Below, piece by piece: positions 1 to 10,433 of a DNA stretch of 64,000 nt (position 1 is the stretch's first letter; every line of letters begins with the position of its first letter). This DNA is from Dipylidium caninum (lineage: Eukaryota > Platyhelminthes > Cestoda > Cyclophyllidea > Dipylidiidae). The notes under the pieces are model-generated. The model made no database searches. It was not told the origin of the DNA and saw only the letters and a program-made list of their open reading frames with translations. The stretch is from contig QEYB01001208.1 in the NCBI GenBank assembly GCA_017562135.1, positions 806,001-870,000 on the forward strand, in the 5' to 3' direction. The translations under genes and the position numbers were made by a program.

Positions 1-1922
1 GAAACGTAGATAATTATGGAGTGGTTGTGCAAGAGGATATATTGGTGGCAGCAACTACACCTCCATCGCCTATTCTAACATGCACCGTAGTGAGAAATGA
101 TGAAGCAAAACATCCTGCACTAAAAGGTATGCCAAGATACAGCGGTGAACAACGTAGGCCGGCGCCGAGAGCATCTCAACGACCTCCTCTCTGTGAGCAG
201 AAATCGGTAGTATTTACTACCATATTAACGAGTGATTCGTTAGAAATAAAAGACGATGTTTGTCGTGGACAAAACGTGGTAATTGTTGATGATGTAACAC
301 CACTTCCACCCACCCATGCTCCGCCCGCAAACGGGTCGCCGAACCGCCGTCCTCCATATCTTCCATCTTGCGTAGGTTGTCGTGACGCTGGAGGGGACAC
401 ATTAAACATGTGTCAAAAACGCTACAATGGACCATTTTTGTCTACAAATCTACAGCCAGGTGAGCAGTCGGCAATGACAGGAGTTGCACCAATAGCAGTT
501 CAGCCTTATGATTGTGCTAGGAATCAGCAAAATCCCAGTCATCGGGACTTAGTATCTTCGGTATCGTCGGGCCACAGACCTTTGCATAATCGATGTGGGG
601 CTTCGTCAACCTCATCCTCCACTTCTTCCCGTACTTGTTATACTAACACGTGTTCCACCTCATGTACAGTTCGTACTTCTGAATCTATGACGCAAGAGGA
701 AATGAAACTTTGGCAAGGCAACATGACATTGCCCACGGAATATGACGCTAGAGTGAGTTTCCATAGGCCGGCAGATTCTGCATTACCGAAGGTAAATGTG
801 GTGCGGGCTACACCAGAAAGAAGATTATCATCGCCTGTTGTTTATACTACGTCCGTCCGTAGATCCTCTCCAATGGACGCGCGAGCCACTCAAACCCCAA
901 TTAGTTCTGGTCGTAGGTCGATTGACTTGGATGTCCTCGGCTATCTTCCTGACGAGCAGCAACGCCAAAAGCTTCAGGAATGGTTAGTGAATCGTGTGTC
1001 AGCCAACGTAGCTGTTCACTTTGGAAGTAAACTATCACAAATGCTTCACAACTCTGCATCACTACATCCGGAAGCCTTCCAAGAATCAAATGAGGAACCT
1101 AGACCCCTACGTGACTTTAGAAATGGTGATGCAACTTCACGTAGACCTCCTTCAAAACTCGGCGCAGGGAAAATAAAAAGCCCCAAATCAGGAATAGAGA
1201 GAAAAGTTAAACTTCGTCGCCACAGAAGTGGATCCAGGAGGCCTTGTAGTCCGTTTTCACCCATTGAACATCAGTCCGACAGAAGAAAACCCTCGCCTAC
1301 GACGAGGAGAACAGCGCGTGACTATCGCCACATGGCGAACAGACGGGGATCTTGCGAAAAACATAGGATTGTCCAAACTCAAGCGCGGGAAAATGAACCG
1401 AAACTTCGGATGCCATCCGTTTCTATTCCCCAAGCCCCGGAATCGCCACCTTCCCCACAGCCACCGGTCCACTCCATGCCGAGAATACGTATTCGACCAA
1501 GGCCAAACGCGCCCAGTTCAAGGAATAAAGAATTAGCAAGAGTAGAGCCGAAAATGACTATGCACGCAAGGAAAAGCAATGAAGAGGAACGTACTTTTGA
1601 TAAAGTCTACCCATTTGAACAGATAATTGAAGTAGGTCCTCATGATGAGTTGATACACAGTCACCTAAATGCTCATGACAGACGCATAAAATCAGTTGGG
1701 ATGAAGACGGGATGCTACCTCCATGTAAATGGACCCATAAGGCGGCCGCAAGCAGACGGAAGACTGAGACGGGACCAGGAGATATATGAATTAATAATTG
1801 GTGCAACGAGCAAAGAGAAGGCGGATAGATGCATAAAATATTTGCAAGACACATTTCCACGAGCAATATTAACTAAAAAAATATTTCGACCCAAGAATGA
1901 TGATGAGAAATATAAAATTTAA
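1..1922 (+). CDS. 3' part of an uncharacterised gene; basic, low-complexity protein with a possible C-terminal KH-like domain
   Basis: The frame is open from the window edge (codons from base 3) to the TAA at 1920-1922, so this is probably the last exon, or most of it, of a gene that begins upstream. About 640 codons are visible. Most of the protein is rich in Ser, Pro and Arg and looks disordered, including a Ser/Thr/Cys run near 600-680. The last 105 residues are different. A segment with an IKSVGMKTGCYLHV-like core, then YELIIGATSKEKADRCIKYL, has the strand-helix spacing of a KH RNA-binding fold. The place of the GXXG loop is taken by NAHD, so RNA binding may be weak or absent. I do not recognise the full-length family. 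The stop lies about 90 bp before the tRNA array. The length of the open frame supports real coding; the KH assignment is an inference. Confidence 0.55.
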   Translation, partial: NVDNYGVVVQEDILVAATTPPSPILTCTVVRNDEAKHPALKGMPRYSGEQRRPAPRASQRPPLCEQKSVVFTTILTSDSLEIKDDVCRGQNVVIVDDVTPLPPTHAPPANGSPNRRPPYLPSCVGCRDAGGDTLNMCQKRYNGPFLSTNLQPGEQSAMTGVAPIAVQPYDCARNQQNPSHRDLVSSVSSGHRPLHNRCGASSTSSSTSSRTCYTNTCSTSCTVRTSESMTQEEMKLWQGNMTLPTEYDARVSFHRPADSALPKVNVVRATPERRLSSPVVYTTSVRRSSPMDARATQTPISSGRRSIDLDVLGYLPDEQQRQKLQEWLVNRVSANVAVHFGSKLSQMLHNSASLHPEAFQESNEEPRPLRDFRNGDATSRRPPSKLGAGKIKSPKSGIERKVKLRRHRSGSRRPCSPFSPIEHQSDRRKPSPTTRRTARDYRHMANRRGSCEKHRIVQTQARENEPKLRMPSVSIPQAPESPPSPQPPVHSMPRIRIRPRPNAPSSRNKELARVEPKMTMHARKSNEEERTFDKVYPFEQIIEVGPHDELIHSHLNAHDRRIKSVGMKTGCYLHVNGPIRRPQADGRLRRDQEIYELIIGATSKEKADRCIKYLQDTFPRAILTKKIFRPKNDDEKYKI

Positions 1923-2240
1923 CTTCCACATGAAGAAAGTTTTACAATTGAAAGAGACAACAGGAAAGAGTAAAAGAATACCATGGAGTACAGAACATAG
2001 ATAGGGGCAGAAAAGGGGCGGTGTAAGTGTGGCTCTTCATGACAGCTGCTCGACCGAGTTGTCTGCCGCCTTCGTGGGGTCAGTGAGGACGGTCTGCGGT
2101 GATTGGCTATTGAGGCGTCTGCGGAATGAGTTAGGCTCACACAAGAGTGGTGTGAGAGAGAGAGAGAGAGAGAGAAAGAGCGTAGGAGAAGGTTATTGGA
2201 GTAGTGTGCAGGTGTCACCTTCACCTGAGAGACGCAGTGA

Positions 2241-2321
2241 GGCAGCGTGGCCGAGTGGTCTAAGGCGCTGGTTTTAGGCACCAGTCTGAAAGGGCGCGGG
2301 TTTCGAATCCCGCCGCTGTCA
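2241..2321 (+). tRNA. tRNA-Leu(TAG), unit 1, with an extra T in the T loop (possible pseudogene)
   Basis: Acceptor stem GGCAGCG pairs with CGCTGTC, with discriminator A. The anticodon loop TTTAGGC gives TAG (reads CUA). The T arm reads GCGGG-TTTCGAAT-CCCGC, an 8-base loop, whereas the other four copies have the normal 7-base TTCGAAT. The extra base may impair folding or the internal B box, so this copy may be inactive. No run of four T follows closely; only CCCTTTG is seen. Confidence 0.85.
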
Positions 2322-2517
2322 TTCCCTTTGCCTACACCCGCAAATTTACGTCTTTATGCAGCCTCTGGTCCGGCAGTTGACAGAAGCCGACTTGCTAGGT
2401 CGTAAGCAGGCGATGACAGTGTCGTCAGGCCATTGAGGGGAGAAAATGGAGGAGAGGGGGGGGGGGAGTTGATTCCGACAAAGGGGGGCGAGAGGCCGTG
2501 GTGCAAAAGGAGAGGGC

Positions 2518-2589
2518 GGGCTCAGCCGGGATTTGAACCCGGGACCTCTCGCACCCAAAGCGAGAATCATACCCCTAGACCACTGAGCC
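2518..2589 (-). tRNA. tRNA-Pro(TGG), unit 1
   Basis: On the minus strand GGCTCAG pairs with CTGAGCC, with discriminator C. The anticodon stem CTCGC/GCGAG encloses TTTGGGT, giving TGG. The sequence is very close to the conserved animal tRNA-Pro. A T4 terminator (AAAA on + at 2505-2508) follows about 10 nt downstream. Confidence 0.96.
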
Positions 2590-2762
2590 ACCGACTCACC
2601 GTCCCAGCAACGCAAAACTCCTTCACTCCGTCTCACGTCTGTATCTCACATCAACTGCTCTACATGTTCGCCATGGCTCATATCGAAGCACACAGTCCGC
2701 ATGACACCAAGAGTACTCGAGGAACAATAGCCCAGCACTGCGAGACGGACGAAAGTGCGCTC

Positions 2763-2833
2763 GGTGGCGGTGGCGGTGGCGGTGGCGGTGGCGGTGGCGG
2801 TGGCGGTGGCGGTGGCGGTGGCGGTGGCGGTGG
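2763..2833 (+). repeat. (GGTGGC)n microsatellite, unit 1
   Basis: About 12 near-perfect copies of a GGTGGC hexamer between tRNA-Pro(TGG) and tRNA-Arg. Apparent poly-Gly and poly-Pro open frames here are products of this repeat. Confidence 0.95.
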
Positions 2834-2866
2834 AAGGGGCCAGCGAAAATAAGCCCATCGGCCCGT

Positions 2867-2939
2867 GCCCGCGTGGCCTAATGGATAAGGCGTCTGCCTC
2901 CTAAGTAGAAGATTGTGGGTTCGAGTCCCACCGTGGGTG
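2867..2939 (+). tRNA. tRNA-Arg(CCT), unit 1
   Basis: Acceptor stem GCCCGCG pairs with CGTGGGT (G-U at the first pair), discriminator G. The anticodon stem TCTGC/GTAGA encloses CTCCTAA, giving CCT (reads AGG). A TTTT terminator at 2940-2943 follows directly. Confidence 0.95.
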
Positions 2940-3145
2940 TTTTGCCACTGTCTACACCACTTCGGCCACGCACACATTGCGCGCCGTCTCATTGACGATT
3001 TGTTTGGAGGGAGGGTGCGGACGACCGCTGTTGTTGCATGTATCGGCGCGACTCGACTCGACGCGACACGACGCGACATCACAAAACCCACTTCCACCTG
3101 TGGCCGATGCCGGTAGGACCAGGCGGAAGGTGGAACATAAGGAGA

Positions 3146-3219
3146 TGCCCGGAGCGAGGCTCGAACTCGCGACCTTCAGATTATGAGACTGACGCGCTAA
3201 CCAACTGCGCTATCCAGGC
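3146..3219 (-). tRNA. tRNA-Met(CAT), elongator, unit 1
   Basis: On the minus strand GCCTGGA pairs with TCCGGGC, discriminator A. The anticodon loop CTCATAA gives CAT. The first base pair is G-C, as in elongator tRNA-Met and unlike the A-U pair of the initiator. The first T4 on this strand lies about 60 nt downstream (AAAA on + near 3083). Confidence 0.95.
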
Positions 3220-3571
3220 GTGCTGCGCCGTCTCTCGCGTCGCGTCGTTCCGCTAACCTCTCCCACAGTCCGTGCCCACTCTATCTTTCTGTTAGCCTCA
3301 ACAAACTCCTCTAGCCTCTCGGTGGCTTCCATCTCCGCTGCCCTAACTGACACTCTCGCTCGATGACACACAGATTAGATGGCGCGGACCTCCTATACCC
3401 AGAGTCCCCATGAGGCCATTCGCAAAGGCGTACGTCCACTCAAGTAGGATAACTGACGGATGCGCGGCTTTGAGAGTAGGGGCGAGGAGGAAGCGGGAAG
3501 AGAGCTCGAGGCCCATGTGCCTGGCCGAGTGGGGAATTTTAAAATGTCAACATCGGCGTCAACCACTCGAC

Positions 3572-3643
3572 AGGTTCCACCGAGATTTGAACTCGGGTCG
3601 CAGGATTCAGAGTCCTGAGTGCTAACCACTACACCATGGAACC
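3572..3643 (-). tRNA. tRNA-Gln(CTG), unit 1
   Basis: On the minus strand GGTTCCA pairs with TGGAACC, discriminator T. The anticodon stem CAGGA/TCCTG encloses CTCTGAA, giving CTG. T4 on the minus strand is at 3541-3544. Confidence 0.96.
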
Positions 3644-4137
3644 GCACCACCGCTACCTGCCCGCACGCACCCTCCAACCTCATGCGTACGGCAAATAGCC
3701 TCTTCGCTTTCCTCATCTACCACTTTCGAAGGTATCTCCGTCTTTCATCCTCTCCATCCTCTCCTCCCTCGCCATGCCTACTTGAAGACCGCTATACGCA
3801 TCATTGTGTGGCGGCGCACCGCACAGCTGCCCGTTATGATCTCGCACTTCTTGGTCATATCCGTGGCGTCGGCACGGTCTCGCTCGGTCCGCTCCGACTT
3901 GTCACGACGACGCAGTCGCACAGAGCTTCGGAGTCTGGTCTACGACGCTTCGTGACTGAGGCGTGAGAGATCAGAAACCCCCCCAGTATTATAGGCACAC
4001 TCACCGCGTGTAAGTGTATGTGAGAAGCGGGGACAGATAGGAGGATGCAGGAGAAGAGCGCAGTGCGAAGGGGGTGGCGGGACATTGGCCAAATGGACCA
4101 GGTGGGGTGGGTGGTACGGGTGAGCTTCCGCTGCCGT

Positions 4138-4209
4138 GGCTCAGTGGTCTAGGGGTATGATTCGCGCTTCGGGTGCGCGAGGTCCCGGGTTCAAATCCCG
4201 GCTGAGCCC
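4138..4209 (+). tRNA. tRNA-Pro(CGG), unit 1
   Basis: GGCTCAG pairs with CTGAGCC, discriminator C. The stem CGCGC/GCGCG encloses TTCGGGT, giving CGG. It differs from the TGG gene at the anticodon and by a compensated change in the anticodon stem, so the two are probably sister genes. TTTT lies at 4227-4230. Confidence 0.96.
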
Positions 4210-4729
4210 GCGGTTGATCATTCACCTTTTCCACGGTCACATCTCCACCTTCCCGCAATGCTACGTTCACGATGCGGCATGCGTCAGTTTGCGAGGAGGA
4301 CAGGCGGGTCCTGTGGATAGGCACTGAGGTGAGGTGGGGTGAGGGGGAAGCGCAGATGTGGTAGAAAGCGTTTGTTGAGGTGAAATTAGTAGGTAAGACG
4401 CGATGTATACACGCTTTGGAGGGTCGCCCTCGAGTGGAGACGGTGGGTAAAAGAGTGAGTGGGTACGTGTAAGAGGTCTCGGGTCATGTAGACGGGGAGA
4501 AATGGCGCGGGATAAGTGTGGCTCTTCATGACAGTTGCTCGACCGAGTTGTCTGCCGCCTTCGTGGGGTCAGTGAGGACGGTCTGCGGTGATTGGCTATT
4601 GAGGCGTCTGCCGAATGAGTTAGGACGCTCACACAAGAGCGGTGTGAGAGAGAGAGAGAGAGAGAAAGAGCGTAGGAGAGTTATTGGAGTAGTGTGCAGG
4701 TGTCACCTTCACTGAGAGACGCTCAGTGA

Positions 4730-4809
4730 GGCAGCGTGGCCGAGTGGTCTAAGGCGCTGGTTTTAGGCACCAGTCTGAAAGGGCGCGGGTTCGAATCCCG
4801 CCGCTGTCA
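4730..4809 (+). tRNA. tRNA-Leu(TAG), unit 2
   Basis: Intact copy of 80 nt with a normal 7-base T loop (TTCGAAT), anticodon TAG and acceptor GGCAGCG/CGCTGTC. Only a T3 run follows. Confidence 0.95.
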
Positions 4810-5026
4810 TTCCCTTTGCCTACATCCGCAAATTTCCGTCTTTATGCAGCCTCTGGTCCGGCAGTTGACAGAAGCCGAACTTGTAAGGTCGTAAGCAGGC
4901 AGATGACAAGTGTCGTCAGGTCAGTGAGGGGAGATGGAGGAGAGATGGGAGGAGGGGGGGCGTGAGTGCATTCCGACAAAGGGGGCGCGAGAGGCCTAGG
5001 CGCAAAAGGGAGAGGCGGGCTCAGCC

Positions 5027-5098
5027 GGGATTTGAACCCGGGACCTCTCGCACCCAAAGCGAGAATCATACCCCTAGACCACTGAGCCACCGACCACC
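5027..5098 (-). tRNA. tRNA-Pro(TGG), unit 2
   Basis: Same 72-nt sequence as the unit 1 copy, with all arms paired and anticodon TGG. AAAA on + just below the gene gives the minus-strand terminator. Confidence 0.96.
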
Positions 5099-5260
5099 GT
5101 CCCAGCAGCGCAAAACTCCTTCACTCCGTCTCACGTCTGTATCTCACATCAACTGCTCTACATGTTCGCCATGGCTCATATCGAAGCACACAGTCCGCAT
5201 GACACCAAGAGTACTCGAGGAACAATAGCCCAGCACTGCGAGACGGACGAAAGTGCGCTC

Positions 5261-5301
5261 GGTGGCGGTGGCGGTGGCGGTGGCGGTGGCGGTGGCGGTG
5301 G
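5261..5301 (+). repeat. (GGTGGC)n microsatellite, unit 2
   Basis: About seven copies, the shortest of the five alleles in the array. Confidence 0.95.
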
Positions 5302-5334
5302 AAGGGGCCAGCGAAAATAAGCCCATCGGCCCGT

Positions 5335-5407
5335 GCCCGCGTGGCCTAATGGATAAGGCGTCTGCCTCCTAAGTAGAAGATTGTGGGTTCGAGTCCCACC
5401 GTGGGTG
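5335..5407 (+). tRNA. tRNA-Arg(CCT), unit 2
   Basis: Identical to the unit 1 copy, anticodon CCT, with TTTT directly after the discriminator base. Confidence 0.95.
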
Positions 5408-5594
5408 TTTTGCCACTGTCTACACCACTTCGGCCACGCACACATTGCGCGCCGTCTCATTGACGATTTGTTTGGAGGGAGGGTGCGGACGACAGCTGTT
5501 GTGGCATGTAGTGCGCGCGACTCGACACCACAAAACCCGCCTCCTCCTGTGGACGATGCCGATAGGACCAGGTGGTAGATGGAGCATAAGGAGA

Positions 5595-5668
5595 TGCCCG
5601 GAGCGAGGCTCGAACTCGCGACCTTCAGATTATGAGACTGACGCGCTAACCAACTGCGCTATCCAGGC
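5595..5668 (-). tRNA. tRNA-Met(CAT), elongator, unit 2
   Basis: Identical 74-nt gene, anticodon CAT, acceptor GCCTGGA/TCCGGGC. Confidence 0.95.
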
Positions 5669-6031
5669 GTGCTGCGCCGTCTCTCGCGTCGCGTCGTTCC
5701 GCTAACCTCTCCCACAGTCCGTGCCCACTCTATCTTTCTGTTAGCCTCAACAAACTCCTCTAGCCTCTCGGTGGCTTCCATCTCCGCTGCCCTAACTGAC
5801 ACTCTCGCTCGATGACACACAGATTAGATGGCGCGGACCTCCTATACCCAGAGTCCCCATGAGGCCATTCGCAAAGGCGTACGTCCACTCAAGTAGGATA
5901 ACTGACGGATGCGCGGCTTTGAGAGTAGGGGAGAAGGGGGGAGGAGGGAAGAACGGGAAGAGAGCTCGAGGTCTATGTGCCTGGCCGATTGGGAATTTAC
6001 AAAATGTCAACATCGGCGTCAACCACTCGAC

Positions 6032-6103
6032 AGGTTCCACCGAGATTTGAACTCGGGTCGCAGGATTCAGAGTCCTGAGTGCTAACCACTACACCATGGA
6101 ACC
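6032..6103 (-). tRNA. tRNA-Gln(CTG), unit 2
   Basis: Identical 72-nt gene, anticodon CTG. AAAA on + at 6001-6004 is the minus-strand T4. Confidence 0.96.
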
Positions 6104-6598
6104 GCACCACCCACTGTCTGTCTGCACGCACCCTCCAAGCTCATGCGTACGGCAAACAGCCTGGTCTCTTTCCTTACCCACCACTTTCGAAGGTATCTCC
6201 GTCTTTCATCCTCTCCATCCTCTCCTCCCTCGCCATGCCTACTTGAAGACCGCTATACGCATCATTGTGTGGCGGCGCACCGCACAGCTGCCCGTTATGA
6301 TCTCGCACTTCTTGGTCATATCCGTGGCGTCGGCACGGTCTCGCTCGGTCCGCTCCGACTTGTCACGACGACGCAGTCGCACAGAGCTTCGGAGTCTGGT
6401 CTACGACGCTTCGTGACTGAGGCGTGAGAGATCAGAAACCCCCCCAGTATTATAGGCACACTCACCGCGTGTAAGTGTATGTGAGAAGCGGGGACAGATA
6501 GGAGGATGCAGGAGAAGAGCGCAGTGCGAAGGGGGTGGCGGGACATTGGCCAAATGGACCAGGTGGGGTGGGTGGTACGGGTGAGCTTCCGCTGCCGT

Positions 6599-6670
6599 GG
6601 CTCAGTGGTCTAGGGGTATGATTCGCGCTTCGGGTGCGCGAGGTCCCGGGTTCAAATCCCGGCTGAGCCC
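6599..6670 (+). tRNA. tRNA-Pro(CGG), unit 2
   Basis: Identical gene body with anticodon CGG. The downstream spacer differs from the other units (CCCGTGGTTGATTTCG) but keeps the CCTTTTCC terminator. Confidence 0.96.
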
Positions 6671-7202
6671 GTGGTTGATTTCGCACCTTTTCCACGGCCA
6701 CATCCCCACCTTCCCGCAATACTGCGTTCACAATGCGGCATGCGTCAGTGTGCGAGGAGGACAGGCGGGTCCTGTGGCAAGCACTGAGGTGAGGTGGTGA
6801 GTTGGGGCGGGGTGAAGTGCGAGGGTTAAGCGCAGATGCGGTAGAAAGCGCTTGTTGAGGTGAGATTAGTAGGTAAGATGCAATGTATACACGCTATGGA
6901 GGATCGCCCTCGAGTGGAGACGGTGGGTAAAAGAGTGAGGGAGTGCGTGTAAGAGGTCTCGGGTCATGTAGACGGGTGAGAAATGGGGCGGTATAAGTGT
7001 GGCTCTTCATGACAGCTGCTCGACCGAGTTGTCTGCCGCCTTCGTGGGGTCAGTGAGGACGGTCTGCGGTGATTGGCTATTGAGGCGTCTGCGGAATGAG
7101 TTAGGCTCACACAAGAGTGGTGTGAGAGAGAGAGAGAGAAAGAGCGTGGCAGAAGTTATTGGAGGGGTGTGCAGGTGTCCTTCACCGAGAGACAACCGGT
7201 GA

Positions 7203-7282
7203 GGCAGCGTGGCCGAGTGGTCTAAGGCGCTGGTTTTAGGCACCAGTCTGAAAGGGCGCGGGTTCGAATCCCGCCGCTGTCA
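7203..7282 (+). tRNA. tRNA-Leu(TAG), unit 3
   Basis: Intact 80-nt copy with anticodon TAG and normal T loop. Followed by CCCCTTTG, no T4. Confidence 0.95.
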
Positions 7283-7487
7283 TTCCCCTTTGCCTACATC
7301 CGCAAATTTACGTCTTTATGCAGCCTCTGACGTGGCAGTTGACAGAAGCCGACTTGCTAGGTCGTAAGCAGGCGATGACAGTGTCGTCAGGCCATTGAGG
7401 GGAGAAAATGGAGGAGAGATGGGAGGGGGGGGGGTGAGTGGATTCCGACAAAGGGGGGCGAGAGGCCGTGGTGCAAAAGGAGAGGGC

Positions 7488-7559
7488 GGGCTCAGCCGGG
7501 ATTTGAACCCGGGACCTCTCGCACCCAAAGCGAGAATCATACCCCTAGACCACTGAGCC
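7488..7559 (-). tRNA. tRNA-Pro(TGG), unit 3
   Basis: Intact 72-nt copy, anticodon TGG, with minus-strand T4 about 10 nt downstream. Confidence 0.96.
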
Positions 7560-7748
7560 ACCGATCGTCTCGACAGACAGAGAAGAGTGTCCAGCGCCCC
7601 GAAACTCCTTCACTCCGTCCACGTCTTTATCTCACATCTGCTGATCTGCATGTTTGCCATGACTCATGTCGAAGCACACAGTCCTCATGACACCAAGAGT
7701 ACTCGAGGAACAATAGCTCATCACTGCAAGACAGACGAAAGTGCGCTC

Positions 7749-7825
7749 GGTGGCGCTGGCGCTGGCGCTGGCGGTGGCGGTGGCGGTGGTGGTGGCGGTG
7801 GTGGTGGTGGTGGCGGTGGCGGTGG
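7749..7825 (+). repeat. GGYGGY/GGCGCT microsatellite, unit 3
   Basis: Hexamer tract that starts with GGCGCT variants, then GGTGGC and GGTGGT copies. The variant order is shared in part with units 4 and 5. Confidence 0.92.
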
Positions 7826-7858
7826 AAGGGGCCAGCGAAAATAAGCCCATCGGCTCGC

Positions 7859-7931
7859 GCCCGCGTGGCCTAATGGATAAGGCGTCTGCCTCCTAAGTAG
7901 AAGATTGTGGGTTCGAGTCCCACCGTGGGTG
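7859..7931 (+). tRNA. tRNA-Arg(CCT), unit 3
   Basis: Intact, anticodon CCT. The 5' flank reads GGCTCGC instead of the GGCCCGT of units 1-2. TTTT follows directly. Confidence 0.95.
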
Positions 7932-8118
7932 TTTTGCCACTGTCTACACCACTTCGGCCACGCACAGTTTGCGCGCCGTCTCATTGACGGTTTGTTCGGA
8001 GGGAGGGTTCGGACGACAGCTGTTGTTGGCATGTAGTGGCGCGACTCGACACCACAAAACCCGCCTCCTCCTGTGGACGATGCCGATAGGACCAGGTGGT
8101 AGATGGAGCATAAGGAGA

Positions 8119-8192
8119 TGCCCGGAGCGAGGCTCGAACTCGCGACCTTCAGATTATGAGACTGACGCGCTAACCAACTGCGCTATCCAGGC
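8119..8192 (-). tRNA. tRNA-Met(CAT), elongator, unit 3
   Basis: Intact 74-nt gene, anticodon CAT. Confidence 0.95.
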
Positions 8193-8545
8193 GTGCTGCG
8201 TCACTCGTCGCGTCGCATCACGTCGCTCCGCTAACCCTTCCCACAGTCCGCGCCCACTCTATCTCTCCGTTAGCCTCACCAAACTCCTCTAACCTCTCGG
8301 TGGCTTCCATCTCCGCTGCCCTAACTGACACTCTCGCTCGATTACACACAAATTAGATGGCGCGGACCTCCTATACCCAGAGTCCCCATGAGGCCATTCG
8401 CGAAGGCGTACGTCCACTCCAGTAAGATAACTGGCGGATGCGGGGCTTTGAGAGTAGGGGCGAAGGGCGGGAAGAGAGCTCGAGGCCCATGCGCCTGGCC
8501 GAGTGGGAATTTGTAAAATGGCAACATCGGCGTCAACCACTCGAC

Positions 8546-8617
8546 AGGTTCCACCGAGATTTGAACTCGGGTCGCAGGATTCAGAGTCCTGAGTGCTAAC
8601 CACTACACCATGGAACC
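8546..8617 (-). tRNA. tRNA-Gln(CTG), unit 3
   Basis: Intact 72-nt gene, anticodon CTG. AAAA on + at 8515-8518 provides T4. Confidence 0.96.
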
Positions 8618-9111
8618 GCACCACCCGCTACCTGCCCGCACGCACCCTCCAACCTCATGCGTACGGCAAAATAGCCTCTTCGCTTTCCTCATCTACCACT
8701 TTCGAAGGTATCTCCGTCCTTCATCCTCTCCATCCTCTCCTCCTTCGCCATGCCTACTTGAAGAGGCCGTCGCACGCAGCATTGTGTGGCGACGCACCGC
8801 CCAGCTGCCCGTTATGATCTCTCACTTCTTGGTCCAATCCGTAGCGTCGGCACGATCTCACTCGGTCCGCTTCGACCCGTCACGACGACGCAGTCGCACA
8901 GGGCTTCGGAGTGTGGTCTACGACGTTTCGTGACTGAGGCGTGAGAGATCAGAAAGCCCCCAGTGTAGGCACGCTCACCGCGTGTAAGTGTATGTGAGAA
9001 GCATGGACAGATAGGAGGATGCATGAGAAGAGCGCAGCACGAGAGGGGTGGCGGGACATTGGCCAAATGGGCCGGGTGGGGTGGGTGGTACGAGTGGACT
9101 GCCGTTGCCGC

Positions 9112-9183
9112 GGCTCAGTGGTCTAGGGGTATGATTCGCGCTTCGGGTGCGCGAGGTCCCGGGTTCAAATCCCGGCTGAGCCC
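9112..9183 (+). tRNA. tRNA-Pro(CGG), unit 3
   Basis: Intact, anticodon CGG. The 5' flank GTTGCC differs from the GCTGCC of the other units; CCTTTTCC lies downstream. Confidence 0.96.
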
Positions 9184-9708
9184 GCGGTTGATCATTCACC
9201 TTTTCCACGGCCACATCTCCACCTTCCCGCAATGCTACGTTCACGATGCGGCATGCGTCAGTTTGCGAGGAGGACAGGCGGGTCCTGTGGATAGGCACTG
9301 AGGTGAGGTGGTGGTGGAAGTGAGGGGGAAGCGCAGATGTGGTAGAAAGCGTTTGTTGAGGTGAAATTAGTAGGTAAGACGCGATGTATACACGCTTTGG
9401 AGGGTCGCCCTCGAGTGGAGACGGTGGGTAAAAGAGTGAGTGGGTACGTGTAAGAGGTCTCGGGTCATGTAGACGGGGGAGAAATGGCGCGGGATAAGTG
9501 TGGCTCTTCATGACAGCTGCTCGACCGAGTTGTCTGCCGCCTTCGTGGGTCAGTGAGGACGGTCTGCGGTGATTGGCTATTGAGGCGTCTGCCGAAAGAG
9601 TTAGGCTGACGCAAGAGCGGTGTGAGAGAGAGAGAGAGAGAGAAAGAGCGTAGGAGAGGTTATTGGAGTAGTGTGCAGGTGTCACCTTCACTGAGAGACG
9701 CTCAGTGA

Positions 9709-9788
9709 GGCAGCGTGGCCGAGTGGTCTAAGGCGCTGGTTTTAGGCACCAGTCTGAAAGGGCGCGGGTTCGAATCCCGCCGCTGTCA
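9709..9788 (+). tRNA. tRNA-Leu(TAG), unit 4
   Basis: Intact 80-nt gene, anticodon TAG, normal T loop. Confidence 0.95.
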
Positions 9789-9988
9789 TTCCCCTTTGCC
9801 TACATCCGCAAATTTACGTCTTTATGCAGCCTCTGACGTGGCAGTTGACAGAAGCCGACTTGCTAGGTCGTAAGCAGGCGATGACAGTGTCGTCAGGCCA
9901 TTGAGGGGAGAAAATGGAGGAGAGGGGGGGGGGGGGGAGTTGATTCCGACAAAGGGGGGCGAGAGGCCGTGGTGCAAAAGGAGAGGGC

Positions 9989-10060
9989 GGGCTCAGCCGG
10001 GATTTGAACCCGGGACCTCTCGCACCCAAAGCGAGAATCATACCCCTAGACCACTGAGCC
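9989..10060 (-). tRNA. tRNA-Pro(TGG), unit 4
   Basis: Intact 72-nt gene, anticodon TGG, with T4 close downstream on the minus strand. Confidence 0.96.
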
Positions 10061-10249
10061 ACCGATCGTCTCGACAGACAGAGAAGAGTGTCCAGCGCCC
10101 CGAAACTCCTTCACTCCGTCCCACGTCTTTATCTCACATCTGCTGATCTGCATGTTTGCCATGACTCATGTCGAAGCACACAGTCCTCATGACACCAAGA
10201 GTACTCGGGAACAATAGCTCATCACTGCAAGACAGACGAAAGTGCGCTC

Positions 10250-10327
10250 GGTGGCGCTGGCGCTGGGCGGTGGCGGTGGCGGTGGCGGTGGTGGTGGCGG
10301 TGGTGGTGGTGGTGGCGGTGGCGGTGG
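10250..10327 (+). repeat. GGYGGY microsatellite, unit 4
   Basis: Same layout as unit 3, with fewer GGCGCT copies and one extra G that breaks the hexamer register. Confidence 0.92.
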
Positions 10328-10360
10328 AAGGGGCCAGCGAAAATAAGCCCATCGGCTCGC

Positions 10361-10433
10361 GCCCGCGTGGCCTAATGGATAAGGCGTCTGCCTCCTAAGT
10401 AGAAGATTGTGGGTTCGAGTCCCACCGTGGGTG
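10361..10433 (+). tRNA. tRNA-Arg(CCT), unit 4
   Basis: Intact, anticodon CCT, followed directly by TTTT. Confidence 0.95.
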
